Source of the DNA: Punica granatum
Lineage: Eukaryota > Streptophyta > Magnoliopsida > Myrtales > Lythraceae
Assembly (NCBI RefSeq): GCF_007655135.1
Contig: NC_045127.1
Coordinates: 28,307,856 to 28,371,855 of the forward strand
DNA: 64,000 bases
Direction: 5' to 3'
A program made the translations under genes and the position numbers. The notes beneath the pieces are model-generated. The model did not search any database. It saw only the letters and a list, made by a program, of their open reading frames with translations, and was not told where the DNA came from. Shown here piece by piece: positions 22,332-35,750 of the stretch (its first letter is position 1; the number at the start of each line of letters is the position of its first letter).

Positions 22332-23090
22332 GGCAAGGGTGAAGAAAAGCCCCCTAGGAAGACAATCGCCGGAGCGTCTTCCACGGGAGGCAGGAAGGGC
22401 AAGGAAACGGCTGTCAATGCCGTTAACCCGGGACACCCAAGGGCCCAGCCATATTCAGTGAATTTCACTCCTACGCCACCGAGTACAGCGATATATGCAC
22501 CTCCCCCGGGGCACTACCAACCGCCCTAGCCCGCTCAACCGATCTACTACTTGGCCCCACCGGCTCCACTTCCCCCTACGGCCTCGCAACCTGTTGTCCA
22601 TCACTACACCCCTGCTCTTCCTCAAGCTCAGCGATACAGACACACAACTCCAAGAGTCCCTCAGCCAGCACAATGGGTCCCAGCCCCGCAGACCCAACAG
22701 AACGGCAAGGGGCAGACTGGGCTTCGTCCTTTGTATCCTTCTCTACCCATCCCTCAATCACAAGTTTACCGCCAACTCCTTGGGGCCGGGAAGATCTTCC
22801 CTGAGACCCTTAGACTAAAGTTCAACTCGGCAACCCAAGATCAAAGCCTTAGATGCGAGTTCCATATGGGCGCCCCAAGGCACACAACAAATAATTGCTA
22901 CGTCTTGCGGGGCAAGCTACAAGACATGGTCAAGAAAAACTTACTCTCATTCAAAGAGATCAAACCACCAAATGTCCAGAACAACCATCTCCCGAATCAC
23001 CGGTCAAGCTCTAATCCGGCGGTCAACGTAATTGACGTCCACACCAGTGGCAAGGACAAAGACGAGGAGGATGAACCGGCCTCCTCGTAA
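22332..23090 (+). pseudogene. gag: gag C-terminal fragment of element 3, with nonsense codon
   Basis: The fragment is open in one frame except for TAG at 22527-22529, probably from CAG. It begins inside gag at the insertion point of element 1. It holds a basic/proline-rich linker (RKTIAGASSTGGRKGKE) and a region like the gag part before the zinc knuckle (SQVYRQLLGAGKI). The knuckle variant CEFHMGAPRHTTNNC has the same CX2HX5HX4C spacing as in the intact gag-protease frame. It continues with FKEIKPPNVQNNHLPNH and ends at TAA after an acidic tail. No protease follows. It is homologous to roughly residues 450-690 of the gag-protease frame of element 1 but is clearly a diverged lineage. Confidence 0.85.
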
Positions 23091-25855
23091 AAGTGCCCAT
23101 GTGTACAGTGTTTCCCACTCATAGGCAAAGGCATAAGCCATATGGCAGAAGAGGGACCTTTGTTGTATCGCAAACGCCAATTGAATGAAGTCCTATCGCA
23201 TATTTTTGAAATCGTTGCATCCATATCCTCTCTCTCTACTTATCTCATGAACTTTTGCACACTGAAGCGAGTCATTTTCTTTGCTAGGTTCTGCATAAAC
23301 GCGATCAGCCGGCCCAACTGGGGAGCAGCCCGCGTCTCTCCCAGCCATGTTTTGGGGAGGCCCAGCCCACACACTGCTTCGACTATTACTCAGCAATCAG
23401 AATAGCACGCACTTCACAAACACACTTTCCTTCATGAAATTCCTATTAATTTTGTTTTGATTACTTTAATATGGATACGGGCCCTTGGCCAAAATCGACT
23501 TTTTAAAAGAACACTGGGATAGCCCCATGGCGTCCTACCGGCTCTTTCGGGCTTGTTCGACTCATCTATCCCTGCGGGATCCAGCTCCTGGAGCATCCCT
23601 TAGGACGGCTGCATCTGCTTACCTACACCCGAGAAAGTACAACTCATGCAGCCCTCAGTCACGGTCTACCCACTCCAGCGTGATGATGACTTGGCTCCCG
23701 GAACAGAGTGTCCCCCACGTGCATCGCTGGCTGGACGAAAAGGATTTTCTCATGGGCCAACCTTACATTTCTTATCGTATATTCTACCGCATAATCGCTT
23801 AATGCATCATCCTCTTCGTCATCCTTCATAGGGACTCGCCGGTCGCAGCGAAGAGCGATACACGGGTTCACACCCCCGAGAATTCCTATCAGGTCCTTCT
23901 TCCTATACTTGAGCAGGGAGGTACCCCCTATGAAGCCGAAGATCGAAGCGTCCGAATGAGCCGCATACCTTCAGCGCAATCGTCCCAATCGACAAACAAG
24001 CATGCCCATTGGCTTCGAGAGCACATCTCTCCAGTGTACACCCAATGTTGGAGCTACAAAGCACGATCGGGGACAACGATCGCACAAGGCGCCTGCCATG
24101 GGCCACATCAACAATGAAGACTGGGGCATCCCCATCCAACATTCACGCCGAGGCAACCTCGGTCACCTACACTCTGGGGGCAAATTTTGTTTTTCTTTTT
24201 AGACGATAGGGGAAATCATTTGTAAAGTTTGCAAGGACGAGCAGCATGAAGCTCGACTTCGGAATATCCATGAGCCAAATCTCCATGAAAGGCCGGCCCT
24301 TACGAAATAGGGTAAGGCACACTAAAGCGGCCTCGCAATGCAAATTCGAGGAGTTTTCAACAAATACACGGGGCACAAGCTGCAAAATAAAAAAAAATAG
24401 AGCGAAAAGTAGCAGGAAAACCCGCCAATGAAGAAAGAGAGAGAAAAGACGGGGGAAAAACCTACCAATGAACAAAACAAGGCACCGCCGAGATATAAAA
24501 CTCTAGCACCGCCAATTCGAAGAAATCAACAAACCCCAACAAAAAGGGGAGCAGCAGATGCAGCTCCTCAACATAGATAGAACACAACGTACTCGGAGGT
24601 CGAATCCTTCGAACCTTTCCCCCTTGCAAACTCGAGAGACAAAACAATCAAGCCCGCTAGGTCGAAAACCCCTCCTAGGGGCGGCCTAGGCAAAAGTTAG
24701 GGCAAAAGAGGGGCACGACCGGAAACCCCTTGTGGGCGGCCATGGCAAAAGGAGAGCCCATCCCCTTCAGGTTGAGAGGTACGGCCCCGAGGTGGGTGAC
24801 CATAGCAAAAGGAGAGTGAATGAGAGATAAAGAAAACAGTCACTTGGGCCCTCGCACACTGCGCGGACTAGGGATCCCCAAATGAAACGGCCCGGTTATC
24901 TACTCCAATACGATCCCCGATCGGCTATCCTGCACAACTCAACTTTCCAAGGCGGATTCTTCCTCAGCCCACACAAGAGCAGGACGGTGGAGAAGAGAGG
25001 GGTATATCTTGCAGCGGATGTGAGCCCGTGTATCCTTTTAGCCTGGGGTAATGTGCTCCCCAAGCTTTCTCTTTTCTCCTCATTTACATAACTCCAAACG
25101 GGTCACAGTCACTCTTAATCGGTTATTACAAAGCCAAAATCCCAGACACTCTTTTCTGGGAGTCGAGTCATAACACTTCGGAAATGACTAGACCGAGGTC
25201 TGACCAAATTTGCATTGCAATCCCCAATGCGGGTCACAAATGTAGTCGCCCTACGGTACCCTAACGAGAAAAGTCCTGAACCAACGGGCGTGTTGAATAA
25301 CCGACGAAGCCGCTAGGGCATCATTGAGAACGTCTCGATATGCCGGTGCATGGCCAACAGGTACCCTAGAGGCCTTACATCGAGGCCTTCGAAAACGGGA
25401 TCCCGTTAGCATCGCCAAAGCGAAAGCTCTCCAGGCAACCCGAAACTAGAGAGCATGCATCGCAAACACTTCCTTTTACTTATACTTACACATCGCTAGT
25501 AATCCCATAACTTACCAATGATATCAGGATCATAGGTATAGTAAACGCAAGAACTACGGCAGACTCTGGTCTTCGATCTCTCGGGGCAGGTAGGCGCTCG
25601 ACCCAAGAGCTCAAGTCACTTGTCACGCGAATAGGGCATCCCCAGCGAACGAGCAATCGCCCCAGCGGCAAGACTAGCCTCGGACAAATCAACACCCCAA
25701 GGCTGCATATGATGCAATCATCCAGCAGGCGTTCCATTCACGCCACAAACGACGAGCCCCGCCTATCACTGCATCATCCCAGCATAATCCTGACTCAATG
25801 ACAAGCAAAATCACTCTTTTCTGCACCCCACGACATCTACAGTTCTTACGTTTTC
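23091..25855 (+). other. Non-coding 3' region of element 3
   Basis: About 2.8 kb with no gene. 23091-23540 has no counterpart I can see elsewhere in the window. From 23540 it matches the internal region of element 5 (from 44340) and, inverted, element 2. Landmarks include the block at 24640-24800 with GCGGCCTAGGCAAAAG and GCGGCCATGGCAAAAGGAG, and the ATCCTTTTAGCCTGGGG phrase near 25030. Confidence 0.65.
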
Positions 25856-25863
25856 CTATCAGC

Positions 25864-26640
25864 TTGCATTTGTTGCTTTCGGGATTTCACACCCACCATT
25901 CATTGCACTCGGTTTTCACACCCACATCGCGTTGCACTCGGGTTTCACACCTGCATCACATTGCATTCGGGTTTCACACCCATTTTGCTGCACTCAGGTT
26001 TCACACCCACCATTCGCAATTCAGGGTTTCACACCGACCATTCACAATTCAGGGTTTCACACTCGCTTTTACTGCATTCATGGTTTCACACCCATTTTGC
26101 TGCACTTGGGTTTCACACCCACCATTCGCAATTCAGGGTTTCACACCCACCATTCACAATTTAGGGTTTCACACCCGCTTTTACTGCATTCATGGTTTCA
26201 CACCCGCTTTCACTACATTAAGGATTTCACACCTGCATCACTGCATTCAGGGTGTCACACCCGCTTTCATTACATCCAGGGTTTCACACCCGCATCACTG
26301 CATTCAGGGTTTGACACCCGCTTCCAGTACATTCAAGGTTTCACACCCGTTGTTTTACATCAAGGGTTTCACACCCGCGGTTTTGCATTCAGGGTTTCAC
26401 ACCCAAGGTTTCACACCCGCATCACTGCATTCAGGGTCTCACACTCACTTTTACTATATTCAGGGTTTCATACCCGCTATTCTGCACTCAAGGTTTCACA
26501 CTCATCTTTTACTGCTTCGGGTTTGGATACCCAGCTTTATTGCTTTGGGGTTTAGACACCCACTCTTCATTGCTTTCAAGTTTTCACACTCGTTTATCGC
26601 TTTCGGATTTTGACACCCATTTACTACCTTTGAGTTTCAA
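25864..26640 (+). repeat. ~30-bp tandem array in 3' UTR of element 3
   Basis: About 25 irregular units (27-36 bp) with the core AGGGTTTCACACCCGC followed by ATCACTGCATTC or variants. Each core can fold as GGGT/ACCC. It is at the same place as the 44-bp and 43-bp arrays of elements 5 and 6 but its unit is different. Stop-free plus-strand frames over 25798-26613 are by-products. Confidence 0.88.
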
Positions 26641-26844
26641 CCTTCGTTCCTTACACCTGCCTGCTTCCTTGCCATAATTTCTTTACCTTATTTCTTGCAA
26701 CAGGCACTGTACAATTGCACAGTTTTCCCCATATATCCAAAGCAGGAGAATAAGTGGTCATGGGGGAGATGCCAAAGTGGTCGCCAGGACCAAATGGGGT
26801 GCTTCTCATAGTCTTTAGCTGTGTCCTCTAATCGAGCACGCAAC

Positions 26845-26858
26845 CAAAGAGGGGTAAG
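26845..26858 (+). other. Polypurine tract of element 3
   Basis: AAAGAGGGGTAAGC directly before the LTR start TGTCAACACC. The same motif, AAAGAGGGGCAAGC, precedes the LTR at 48089. A purine-rich stretch at this position primes plus-strand cDNA synthesis. Confidence 0.75.
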
Positions 26859-29800
26859 CTGTCAACACCCCATTTTGGTCCATCGACTCCAATGGGGTGC
26901 AGCAATAGCTACGGGAACTACAACCCGACAGGCATGGCAGAACAAGGCATAAAAGAGCTTGGACCACTATTCATAGTTGGGGCAACATGGGCAAACACAT
27001 GATCAGGGGGCATGGATCACAGAAGAGAAGCAAGGGCCCCTAGAAAGGACACAGCAAGAAACCGAGGAAGCTGAGCAAACAAAGGACATTGGGGCAACGA
27101 AAGCCGGCACTATGGCACTATTCACCGCCGGATCACCGTAGCGTTATAAGGTATCCAGTATGGGACTCTAAAAATCCCTCTTGGTGCCAAAATAACCAAT
27201 GGCACCTCCGAGCGCATTTCAGAAGCTTTCTGCTTAAGCTAGGGCACCCCTGAATCTTTGCAGACGCCTTCCTAACGAGGCTCCCGGAACGCCCAATCCA
27301 CAAACTAATAAACGACACCCGGAAACAAGTCTGCATACACCCAAGGATCACCAGGACGAGGGAACAGGTTTTAGACTGCGTTTCGGAACTCATCTCGGTC
27401 TCTCGAGTGGATCCCGACCCGGAAAAAGGGCCATTTCTACACAAAAATATAGTCAGAGACCCTTTTAACAAATCGTCAGCAGACGAAATCAGCATCGATC
27501 AATCCTAGGGACCTCAAGGGCTTGGGAAATAGACCCTGATCACATTGCACAATCCATTTAGGTTTCCCGAGTACCATTTCGGCAGTAAAAGGGCCCCTTT
27601 CAGACGGAATCTCGCGCTTAGAGCCTATTCAGGGAAATGTTGACGCCCGAACTCTGCACCATCCACTCCGAACAACTCCCAAGGGTTAGGAAATCAGTTT
27701 TGGCACGGACCAAGCAAAGCATATCGGTTTCCTGAGTGACATTTTAATGGTCATGAATACCTCCCGGCAAACCTTCGAGGCTCGTTTTTGACAAACGGAG
27801 ATCGCAGTGGTCTCTGAACACATCAGAACACTTGGGAAAAACTAAGAGAGCCTTGTTAGCGGATTCCTAGGACGTCTCCGATTATCAATCTCCAGCTAAG
27901 GCCAACAAGTAAACCGTTCTGCCCAAAGCACAAAGCATGCCGACACGAGCAGTACAGCATGCAGAGGCGCGAACATGCGACAAAAATGGATAACTTCGCC
28001 CTGATCATCCAAACGGAGCAAAATCGACTTTTGAGTCTCCGGGTCACCCGAGCATCTGCTTACAAGAAGCATGTCAATATTAGGCTCATTAAAACCATAT
28101 TCATGCATACATTAATAATTCGTCGTTCAAGTGAACCACGGAAATCGAGCGCACGATCAATCGAGCCCCGAGCTTCTTCCGGCTTTCTTCCTAACCAAGT
28201 GAGACCCTCAAGCTAGCCAAGCCAAGCCAAGCCAAGCCTAGCCGAGCTAAGCCGCGAGCCATGGCTCCTCTCTATGGGTGGCTAAAAGCAAACCAAGCTT
28301 CTCCTATCCACACAATTCAAAATATCTCTTCCACATCTCTTACACCTCTCCCATCCATCCTTCCATCCATCAAGTCCATTTCCCTTCTCTTTTTTTCCCC
28401 ACACTCAACAATACAACTTCCCCTCCCTAATCCCATTCAAAAATTCGGATCCCTTAAATTCGGATCCCTCTTAAGCACCCCCCTAATTGCACTTAATTTC
28501 ACTAATTTTGCATCATTAGTCTTCCTATATAAGCCTCTAGGGTCATTAACTTAATCACAACTTACCATCCATCCTCTCACTAGCTTTCTCACTCTAGGAG
28601 ATCCTCCCAAGTCCCTTAGAGCTCAGCCATTTCAAGAAAAATCGCATAGCCTCACCTCAGCCCAGTTAAAAGGCCAAATTGCCCAAAAACTTAATCGTTT
28701 TCCAGCGACCACCCCTCGACCCGAACCAAACTTGACCAAACTTCTTACCCCCCATTTCTTCGACCTTCTAAAACCATTTCCAGACTTAGTTTTAGCATTT
28801 GAGGCCCCGAACCCCGTGTTTCAGCTCAGAACAGAAACAGCACATAATCGGTCTCCATAGTCTCTCCCGGGTTCTTAGACGCGCCATTTCTTCCCACGAC
28901 CTCGGCGAGTCGTGCCATCACATTCTAAGGGTTCCTCACAACCCTCACTCTCCCCCGGGACAAGGTGGTCACGTGCCAAGAACTGTTCAACCGTGCACCA
29001 CCGCCACTTCTCTCATTTCTCTCTTCGCAGATTTTTCTAGTTTTTACCGGTTTTTATTTGTATTTTCGGGAAAATCTACCCATTCGTTTTGCACGAAACT
29101 TCACAGCCTTGTTCAACAGCCCCTTGGGAGTAGGAAACACCCGTGCCAGGCCTTGCAACCATCCTGAGCTTCCTGTGCAAGCCGGTTTCTCCCCGAGTGC
29201 CAAAACAGTCCATCTCGGGTCCCTCACTGCCCGCTACTGTACAGCCCTTTTCTGGGCTTCTTGGAGCTTCAAAACCACCTCAAAACATGCCCCAAGGCAT
29301 AGGTATAACTTCCCGACTCTTAGAGGAGTAGGTCTCTTTAGTTTCATTGCGTTCGTGGGGTGATAAGGCAGTCCAAGACCGACTTTCTTACATGTTTCGT
29401 TTATTTTGCTATTAGTTCGTTGCCCCGACTTTCTAATAACATGTATAACTTGTTAGCATGACGGGAAAGGACTTAGATCGGGGTAGAAGAGGCCGTCTTG
29501 GCCAGTGTGAGCCACGGAAACTCACGGTCATTCCTCATGGGATGTGGCCGAGAGTTTCTTTGGACCACACGGGTCCAAGGAAGCCTCTTCCATCTCGAAA
29601 TAGGTGGGTTCCCGTGCTTTCACATTTCGTCATTGTAAGAGCCGATGTCGTTTTATCGATTACTCTAAATATTGTGTTTGTGTTTGTGTTGCGTGCTTAT
29701 TCACGTTTCCAAGATCATGGCGACATCGGTTTTGTAGAATGTGTGTCATTATCGTGCTTGATGTCTTATGTATGCAAGAAATGACTAAAACCGATGTAGG

Positions 29801-31991
29801 AGACCATCCATGACCCAAGTCGGGTCAAGGGGACTCTTGGCCCTCCTCCCTAGAGAGTGGCCGAATGTCCCTTGACCTCCCTTGGGTCGGGGATGACCTC
29901 CTCTATCGCTTTAAAACCGGTTCTTGGAATTGATTGTAATTATATTTTTCGTTTAATCATTAGTTTCACATTAGTTTGTATGTTAGGCGCGTTAATTTTG
30001 AACAATCATCTCATTAATCCATAATAATTGGGGCTCAACAACTCAATCACTAAAATCACCCCACAAACGGGAAATGGGACGTGTCATTTAATTAATTAAA
30101 TCATTCGGCTCAAATAATTGGATGAATCAAGTATCAATTTGTAAACGCATCAACAGATCACCAAATGATGGAAATGCCCTTTTAAAATCCACAATCTCAA
30201 AACACCGAGGTGCGTAACACGAATAGAATTGGTGTCTAGAGAGCACTCGCGTGCTACGACTCAAGTCCGGGCCCAATTTGAGGTGGCTCAAGTCGAAATA
30301 TACGAGTCCTCTCTAGACGTCTTCGTGTCATGCGATCTCAATTTTTACATACGCACTTCACGTATCTTACCGTTCAAGGGCATGACTATCATTTTGTGAT
30401 TTGCCAATATCCTAGGCGTTAAGGAGAATGAAACATCTTGATTCGTGGGCAAAGAGAGGCAATCCGTTCGGACATGAGTCTCGTTCGCATGGCCCATTTC
30501 GCTCACTTTCGGTGTTTCTATCCTCTTATCATAGATTCGGTGGTTATCGTTGTTATCTCCGTCACGAAACATACAAAAACGGACTAATCATTCACTTGAC
30601 TTAATCAAACATTAGATAATGGTTAGGTGGGACTCTAAGTTCCAAATCTAGAGTCAAAACACGAGTTTAGCGTATTCAGTGAAACCATAGTGTCATTAAC
30701 AGAATAAAGTTTTAAAATAAACCCACTCACATAGCCGACCTAGAACTGCATTCTAGTGCATTCATTTGCTTGCCTAGGGTAGGGAGATTGTTTGCCAATT
30801 AACCCCGGTTAATAACTGATTAAGCCACATAAATTCAGTTTAGCACACAACTTGTCTGTATTTATTAGTTTTTGTCTGTTTTCCATCAGTTTCATCAGTT
30901 TCTTTCTGTTTTTTGCAATTGTTTGTTACTTTGTTGCGGTTCAAGTCCGAACCCATAGGTTACGTATTGCACGGGGTCAAACGTCCCAAATCATTGATCA
31001 CGGGGTCCAATGCCCCCATGTACACCGAGCGCGTGCAATCCGAGTGCAGAATGGGGTCTAGCCTCGAGTCACCGCTTCACTCTGAATAGTGTCTAAGCGG
31101 AAGACGCCTCGGATTGGGTGCATGAATCGTAGCTTGACAATCGCTTGGGAGCTCAACCGTTCTCACGGCCATCTTGAGAGTCAATCGACTCTTTTACTGT
31201 CCGTCGGTCCGGTCGGACCCGACCCCCGGCTCCTTGAGCCCGCATTGCCTTAATTTACTTATCAGTCATTCAAAATCTCGTGGTGAGCCGGAGCGGAATA
31301 TTGGCCCAATGCGAACTGAACGGGATCCATTTACTTTATTCAGTTGTATTTTTGTAATTATTCGATAGCACATTGCAAGGATTTTATTTGTACACTTATT
31401 CATTCATTTGTAAGGATCTCTGATTCGGCGAGTGAAAGGTCCGAGCGCAAAATTGATTGAATTGGTTCATTTACCCGAATGGCAAGTAAATTTAACGTTT
31501 CGTGGTTTCAGTTTGCACGGAGAATCAACTACCATGGTTCGATGAACCGTAGCTAGGATAGCGAACCGTTTCTTCGACACATGGACTTACTTCACTTTCG
31601 GATTCTTGATTTGAATCAATCGATTCATCGGTTTTACGGTGTCAAAACGGGTAAGTAGAACGCAACCCTAAATCATGTGGTAAATAAATAAAATGGCAAG
31701 CCTAGCAAAGTAGAGTACTAAAAGGGCGTGCGGAATATAGGCCCGCAAGTAATAGAACCCCCGAATTCGGAATTTCCGGTTCCGTACAGACCATTGCCTT
31801 AACAAATTAGGTATACCCCGTACTCTTAGACCTAGGCAACTCAACAACCCTCGACTTTCGGGTCGTAAACAGTAAGTGGTGACCCCTTATCACGTGCGTC
31901 CGTCGCGCGTCCCCGGGAAGGTGGACAATCCCAAGCTGCGTTGCATAGGCGCGCGCATGCGTGCCCCGACGAGATGAAATTCGGGTGTGCA
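26859..31991 (+). mobile_element. 3' LTR of element 3 (about 5.1 kb)
   Basis: Starts TGTCAACACCCCATTTTGG after the PPT and ends ...CGGGTGTGCA. It is related to but diverged from the LTRs of elements 1, 2 and 5. It shares the U3 opening, a TATA box at 28524-28533, an AAGCC-type pentamer run near 28213-28245, an LTR-wide block order and the GGG/CCC mini-array near 30965-31015. No PBS follows, consistent with a 3' LTR. I see no gene inside. Confidence 0.75.
28524..28533 (+). promoter_or_regulatory. TATA box of LTR 26859-31991
   Basis: CCTATATAAG, followed by CTTAATCACAACTTACCATCC, the same arrangement as at 38026-38035. Confidence 0.55.
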
Positions 31992-34900
31992 TAGCATTCT
32001 TATTCCAATTTTTATTCTTCTTTAAAGGCTTGCCATCCAAAACACTCTTTCCCTCTTTCTCCACTCTCTCTATAGCCGAATTTTCCCTCATCCATTTCAG
32101 CATATCATGGCCAAAACATCCCGTTCAATGCCCCCAACATGCATTCATATTATTTGCCATGTTTGCTCCTTCGTTAAAGAACTTCCTTTCTCAAAAGTTC
32201 TCTCATTTTTCAGCAAAAAAATGAATGAATTTGGTCAGCATTAAGTCCAAAAGGAGCAGCTGCAAAAAGGTGGCCGAATTCTTCCCTTTGATCGGCTATT
32301 GATTGCACTCAATGCCCATTTAATTATTTTCCTAGTTTGCTCTTCCGTTTTAAAAATTTTCCTCTTCCAAGGACTCATTCATTTTTCAGCAAAAAAGGGG
32401 TATTCGGTCAGCATTTAAGCAGAAGAATTCGGCCAAGTTTAGCTGCAGAAGAAAAAGGGGAAGTTCATTAACAGTTTTCCCGATTTTGCACCACTTTCCG
32501 ATCTAGAATACTCTTTTACGTCTTGCCACAACCCTCATTGATTCCCTATTCATTCCAGCAACCTTCAGCAGAGAAAGAGGAGGGGAGAAGACAGAGAGAA
32601 TTCGGACAGAACAGGGGCACATAAGCCAGTGAGCAGAAAAACCGTTATTGTCGATAAAACACCGTTTTCCGGCAAACATCCTTCCACCCTTGCCCAAGCC
32701 CCAAACAAACTACATACCCCACCTATTTTTGAGCTCCCAAGTCCATTGGTGAGGTTAGTTTCACCATTTGAGGTCTCCTTCCCGCCGTTCCAGCACTGTC
32801 CAGATTCGGGTCTCTCCGAGTTTTCCCGGTTCCTAGATGTTTTCTTCATCTTGATTTAACCCGAGCACAAAATAAACAACAAGCCCCCCCAAGTTTTCGA
32901 CCTCCTGAGTCCATTGGTGCGGTCGGTTTCTCCATTTGAGGCCTCCAACATCCCATCCCAGCAGTTTTCAGAACCGGGTCCCTAGGTGTTTTCCCGATTT
33001 CCCGATGAGTTCGTCCCTTCCACGACCAAGGCGGGTCAACCAACGACCCATGGACCCATGAGCCATCTCAGCCATGTTCTAGGATCATCCAAGAGTCATG
33101 AACTGCTATGCATTGTCGCGTGAACCGCTTCCTTTTCTCTCTTTTATTTTCCGGGTTTCCTTTATACTTTACTGGTTTTCTTTGTTTTCAGGTTAAACAA
33201 GGTATTTGTTCATCGAATGCTGCCCATCACCATGTCCAGGGGTCCCCAAAGGGTCGTGAACCGCCATGCCGATCGCGAAAACCATTCCCATCCTCCCATG
33301 CAAGTCGAGTTTCCCCAGGTGCCCTCTCCTCTACTCGGGTCTATGCAACTTGTCCGGGTCACCTGACTCCCTCCTCTATTCCTTCAGTGATCAGGGAGCC
33401 TTCCCCCCGTGCCGAGGCTAGGTATGACTCTCTAGACCCTTAGAGGAGTTAGGTCTTTTAATTTTCAAGCATTGTGGGGAGATAAGGTGGTCCCCGACAG
33501 ATTGCATGAAAGTTATCGTTTAATATGTTCATATATCGTTTATATGCATGTAATAATGTGTATAATATGCTAGCATGACGAGGAGAAGCTAAGCTTAGGG
33601 TTTTGGAGACCATCCTGGCTCTTTTGAGCCAACGATGGCCTCCTCCTCCCTGATCTTGACCTTTTTCCCTTGTTTTTATATTTCGTTATGTCATGAGTCG
33701 GTGCCATTTTATCGATTTCATTAAATACCGTGTTTTGTGCATGTTTGAATGTTTGTTTGTATTTCTAAGATCATGGTGGCACCGGCTTTTCAAAATACGT
33801 GTCGTTATCTTGTTGATGTTTGATGCATGCGAGAAACGGTTGGAATCGTAATAGGAAATCGTTCAAGACCCGAGTCGGGTCAAGCTAGCTCACGGCCCTT
33901 CTCTTGGGGAGGTGACCGAGAGCTCTTGACCTCTCTCGGGTCAAGGGTGGCTTCCTTTTCCCGGTTTAAAGTCGATTATCGGATTGTGTGCAATCGCATT
34001 TTCTATCTCTCCATTAATTCATTTAGCAATTCCATACATAGGAAAAGGGACGTTTCAGTCGGCTAATTAATTTACTTGACTAATAAAAAAATATATCGCA
34101 CGAACTAACTATTAAATGGTAATTGCGTCGAGGGTCCATGAACCGTCAATCATGCCCTTTTTAAATTCACAATTTTAAAAGAACCACAATCCTTGGCACA
34201 GTAGCTTGGATATCTAGGGAGTACTCGTATATTTTGACTCGATTTTGGGCGGCTCGAGTCGAGGTGCACGAGTTCTTCTTTGACCACTTTCGAGCGAAGC
34301 GACCGGTTTCTCAGATTTTTCAGGGTCATCACGACCCCAAGAGACCCAAGGGATTGATCGACACCGGATACTGACTTTCGATAGTCCGTGTCATGTGATC
34401 TCGAGTTTTTTGCATGCACATCACACATTTTTCCAGTTCAAGGGCATAATTGTCAGTTTGTGGCTTGTCGTCACACTAGTATAGAATTTGGCAATTAGAT
34501 TTGGCATACCCATTGGAAAAACATACACTCGACCTAATTAAATATTAGAGAATGGTTAGGTCGAACCCTAGGTTCTGGGTGTCTAGCCAAAACACATCTC
34601 TGTAATAATCTTTAATAGCCACATTGCCACAATACAGAACAATTTAAAAGCAACTCACCCGCACGTGATCTGCCTGCAAGCATCATGTATGCCATGTCCC
34701 ATAAACATTGCCGAATGCAACATACCCTCCCAGGGCAGTCTATGACTGATCACATCACCCTCATTTTGTCTGTTTAGGGTAGAGATTTGTTTGCCAACCA
34801 ACTCGGTTAATAATCTATTAATCACGTAAACTTGACTAATAACTAACAACTTGTCAGTTTATCTGCTTCTCGTCTGTCCTTATCTATTTTCTTATAAGTT

Positions 34901-35750
34901 GAGCCCAATCCTTTAGGACACGACTTACACGGGGTCCAACGCCCTTAACCATCGATCACAGGGTCCAACGCCCCCACACATATCGAGCGCGTGCGACATG
35001 CGTTGTTTTAATTTCAGTTACGGTATTTCAAATTGCTTGCCCAAGCTTAAGAGGAATATTGGCTAGATGCAAACCGATCGGGATCCTCTTTTGTAATTAT
35101 TTGTATCTTTATTTATTCGAGAGTACATTGTGAGGATAAATTATTTGTATATTCAATTCTTGTAATGATCCCGGTCGGCGAGCAGATGGTCTGATTGACG
35201 AATCGATCAGCTCAATTGATGGGCCCTAAAGTCTAGCGGAACTGCAAGAGTCACGGGTCCGATCCACACGATGAACTGGTTGCCATAGTCTGGTCAGCCG
35301 AAGTGTGAGGATGGCGGATTTCCCTTGACCTGAGGAATCGCTTTTCCTTCAGTCTCTTGAACCGAACTACTCGGTTCTTCGAATTTTCAGTGTCAGAACG
35401 TGTGAAATGTGCATTTCCTAATCAGGCGGTAAATAAAAATAAAAAATGGTAGTCCTTAGATAAGCTAGAGTACCGAAAGGGCGTGCAGGATATAGGCCCA
35501 CACATAATACAATCCTGATCTCGGAACCTCGAGTTCAGCGCGACCAATGCATTAGCAAAACTAGGTGTATCCAATACCCTTAGACCTGGACAACTTATCG
35601 GCCCTCGACCTTCGGATCGTAAATAGGTTGGTGGCGATTCCTTCTCACGCATGTCCATCAGACGTCCCCACGGAAAGGTGGACACTCCCAAACCGTGCAT
35701 TCGGCGCACACGCATATGGGTCTCGACGAGACGAAATTCGGGTAAGTACA
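31992..35750 (+). mobile_element. Older LTR fragment (3' two-thirds, element 4)
   Basis: It begins abruptly after the 3' LTR of element 3 and lacks the U3 start and TATA box. From about 32650 it parallels 28700-31991: matching phrases CTTAGAGGAG (33440 versus 29320), the LTR block near 34560, the GGG/CCC mini-array near 34925-34975 and the end ...ACGAAATTCGGGTAAGTACA at 35750. No PBS follows, so it is a 3' LTR or solo LTR remnant. Element 3 probably inserted into it. Confidence 0.65.
32126..32460 (+). repeat. Direct duplication of about 180 bp inside the LTR fragment
   Basis: Two diverged copies start with CAATGCCC (32126 and 32309). Both contain TTTGCTC...CTCATTTTTCAGCAAAAAA and GGTCAGCATT(T)AAG. 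They are clearly older than the surrounding insertions. Confidence 0.6.

Larger units (their letters stand above)
22332..31991 (+). mobile_element. Element 3: 3' part of an Ogre-like element with gag remnant
   Basis: In order: gag fragment, non-coding 3' region, tandem array, PPT, 3' LTR. Its left part is cut off by element 1, whose LTR begins at 22331. Its 3' LTR ends at 31991. There is no protease, RT or integrase between gag and the 3' UTR, so the element was already non-autonomous or lost them. The non-coding part from 23540 on is homologous to 44340-46700 in element 5. Confidence 0.78.

Noticed and set aside
23142..23405. Small gene of 87 codons after the gag remnant
   Set aside because: No domain, no similarity to the same place in element 5, and no sign of constraint. 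Treated as non-coding 3' region.
25798..26613. 271-residue His/Phe-rich frame
   Set aside because: Translation of the ~30-bp array with irregular unit lengths. No conserved domain.
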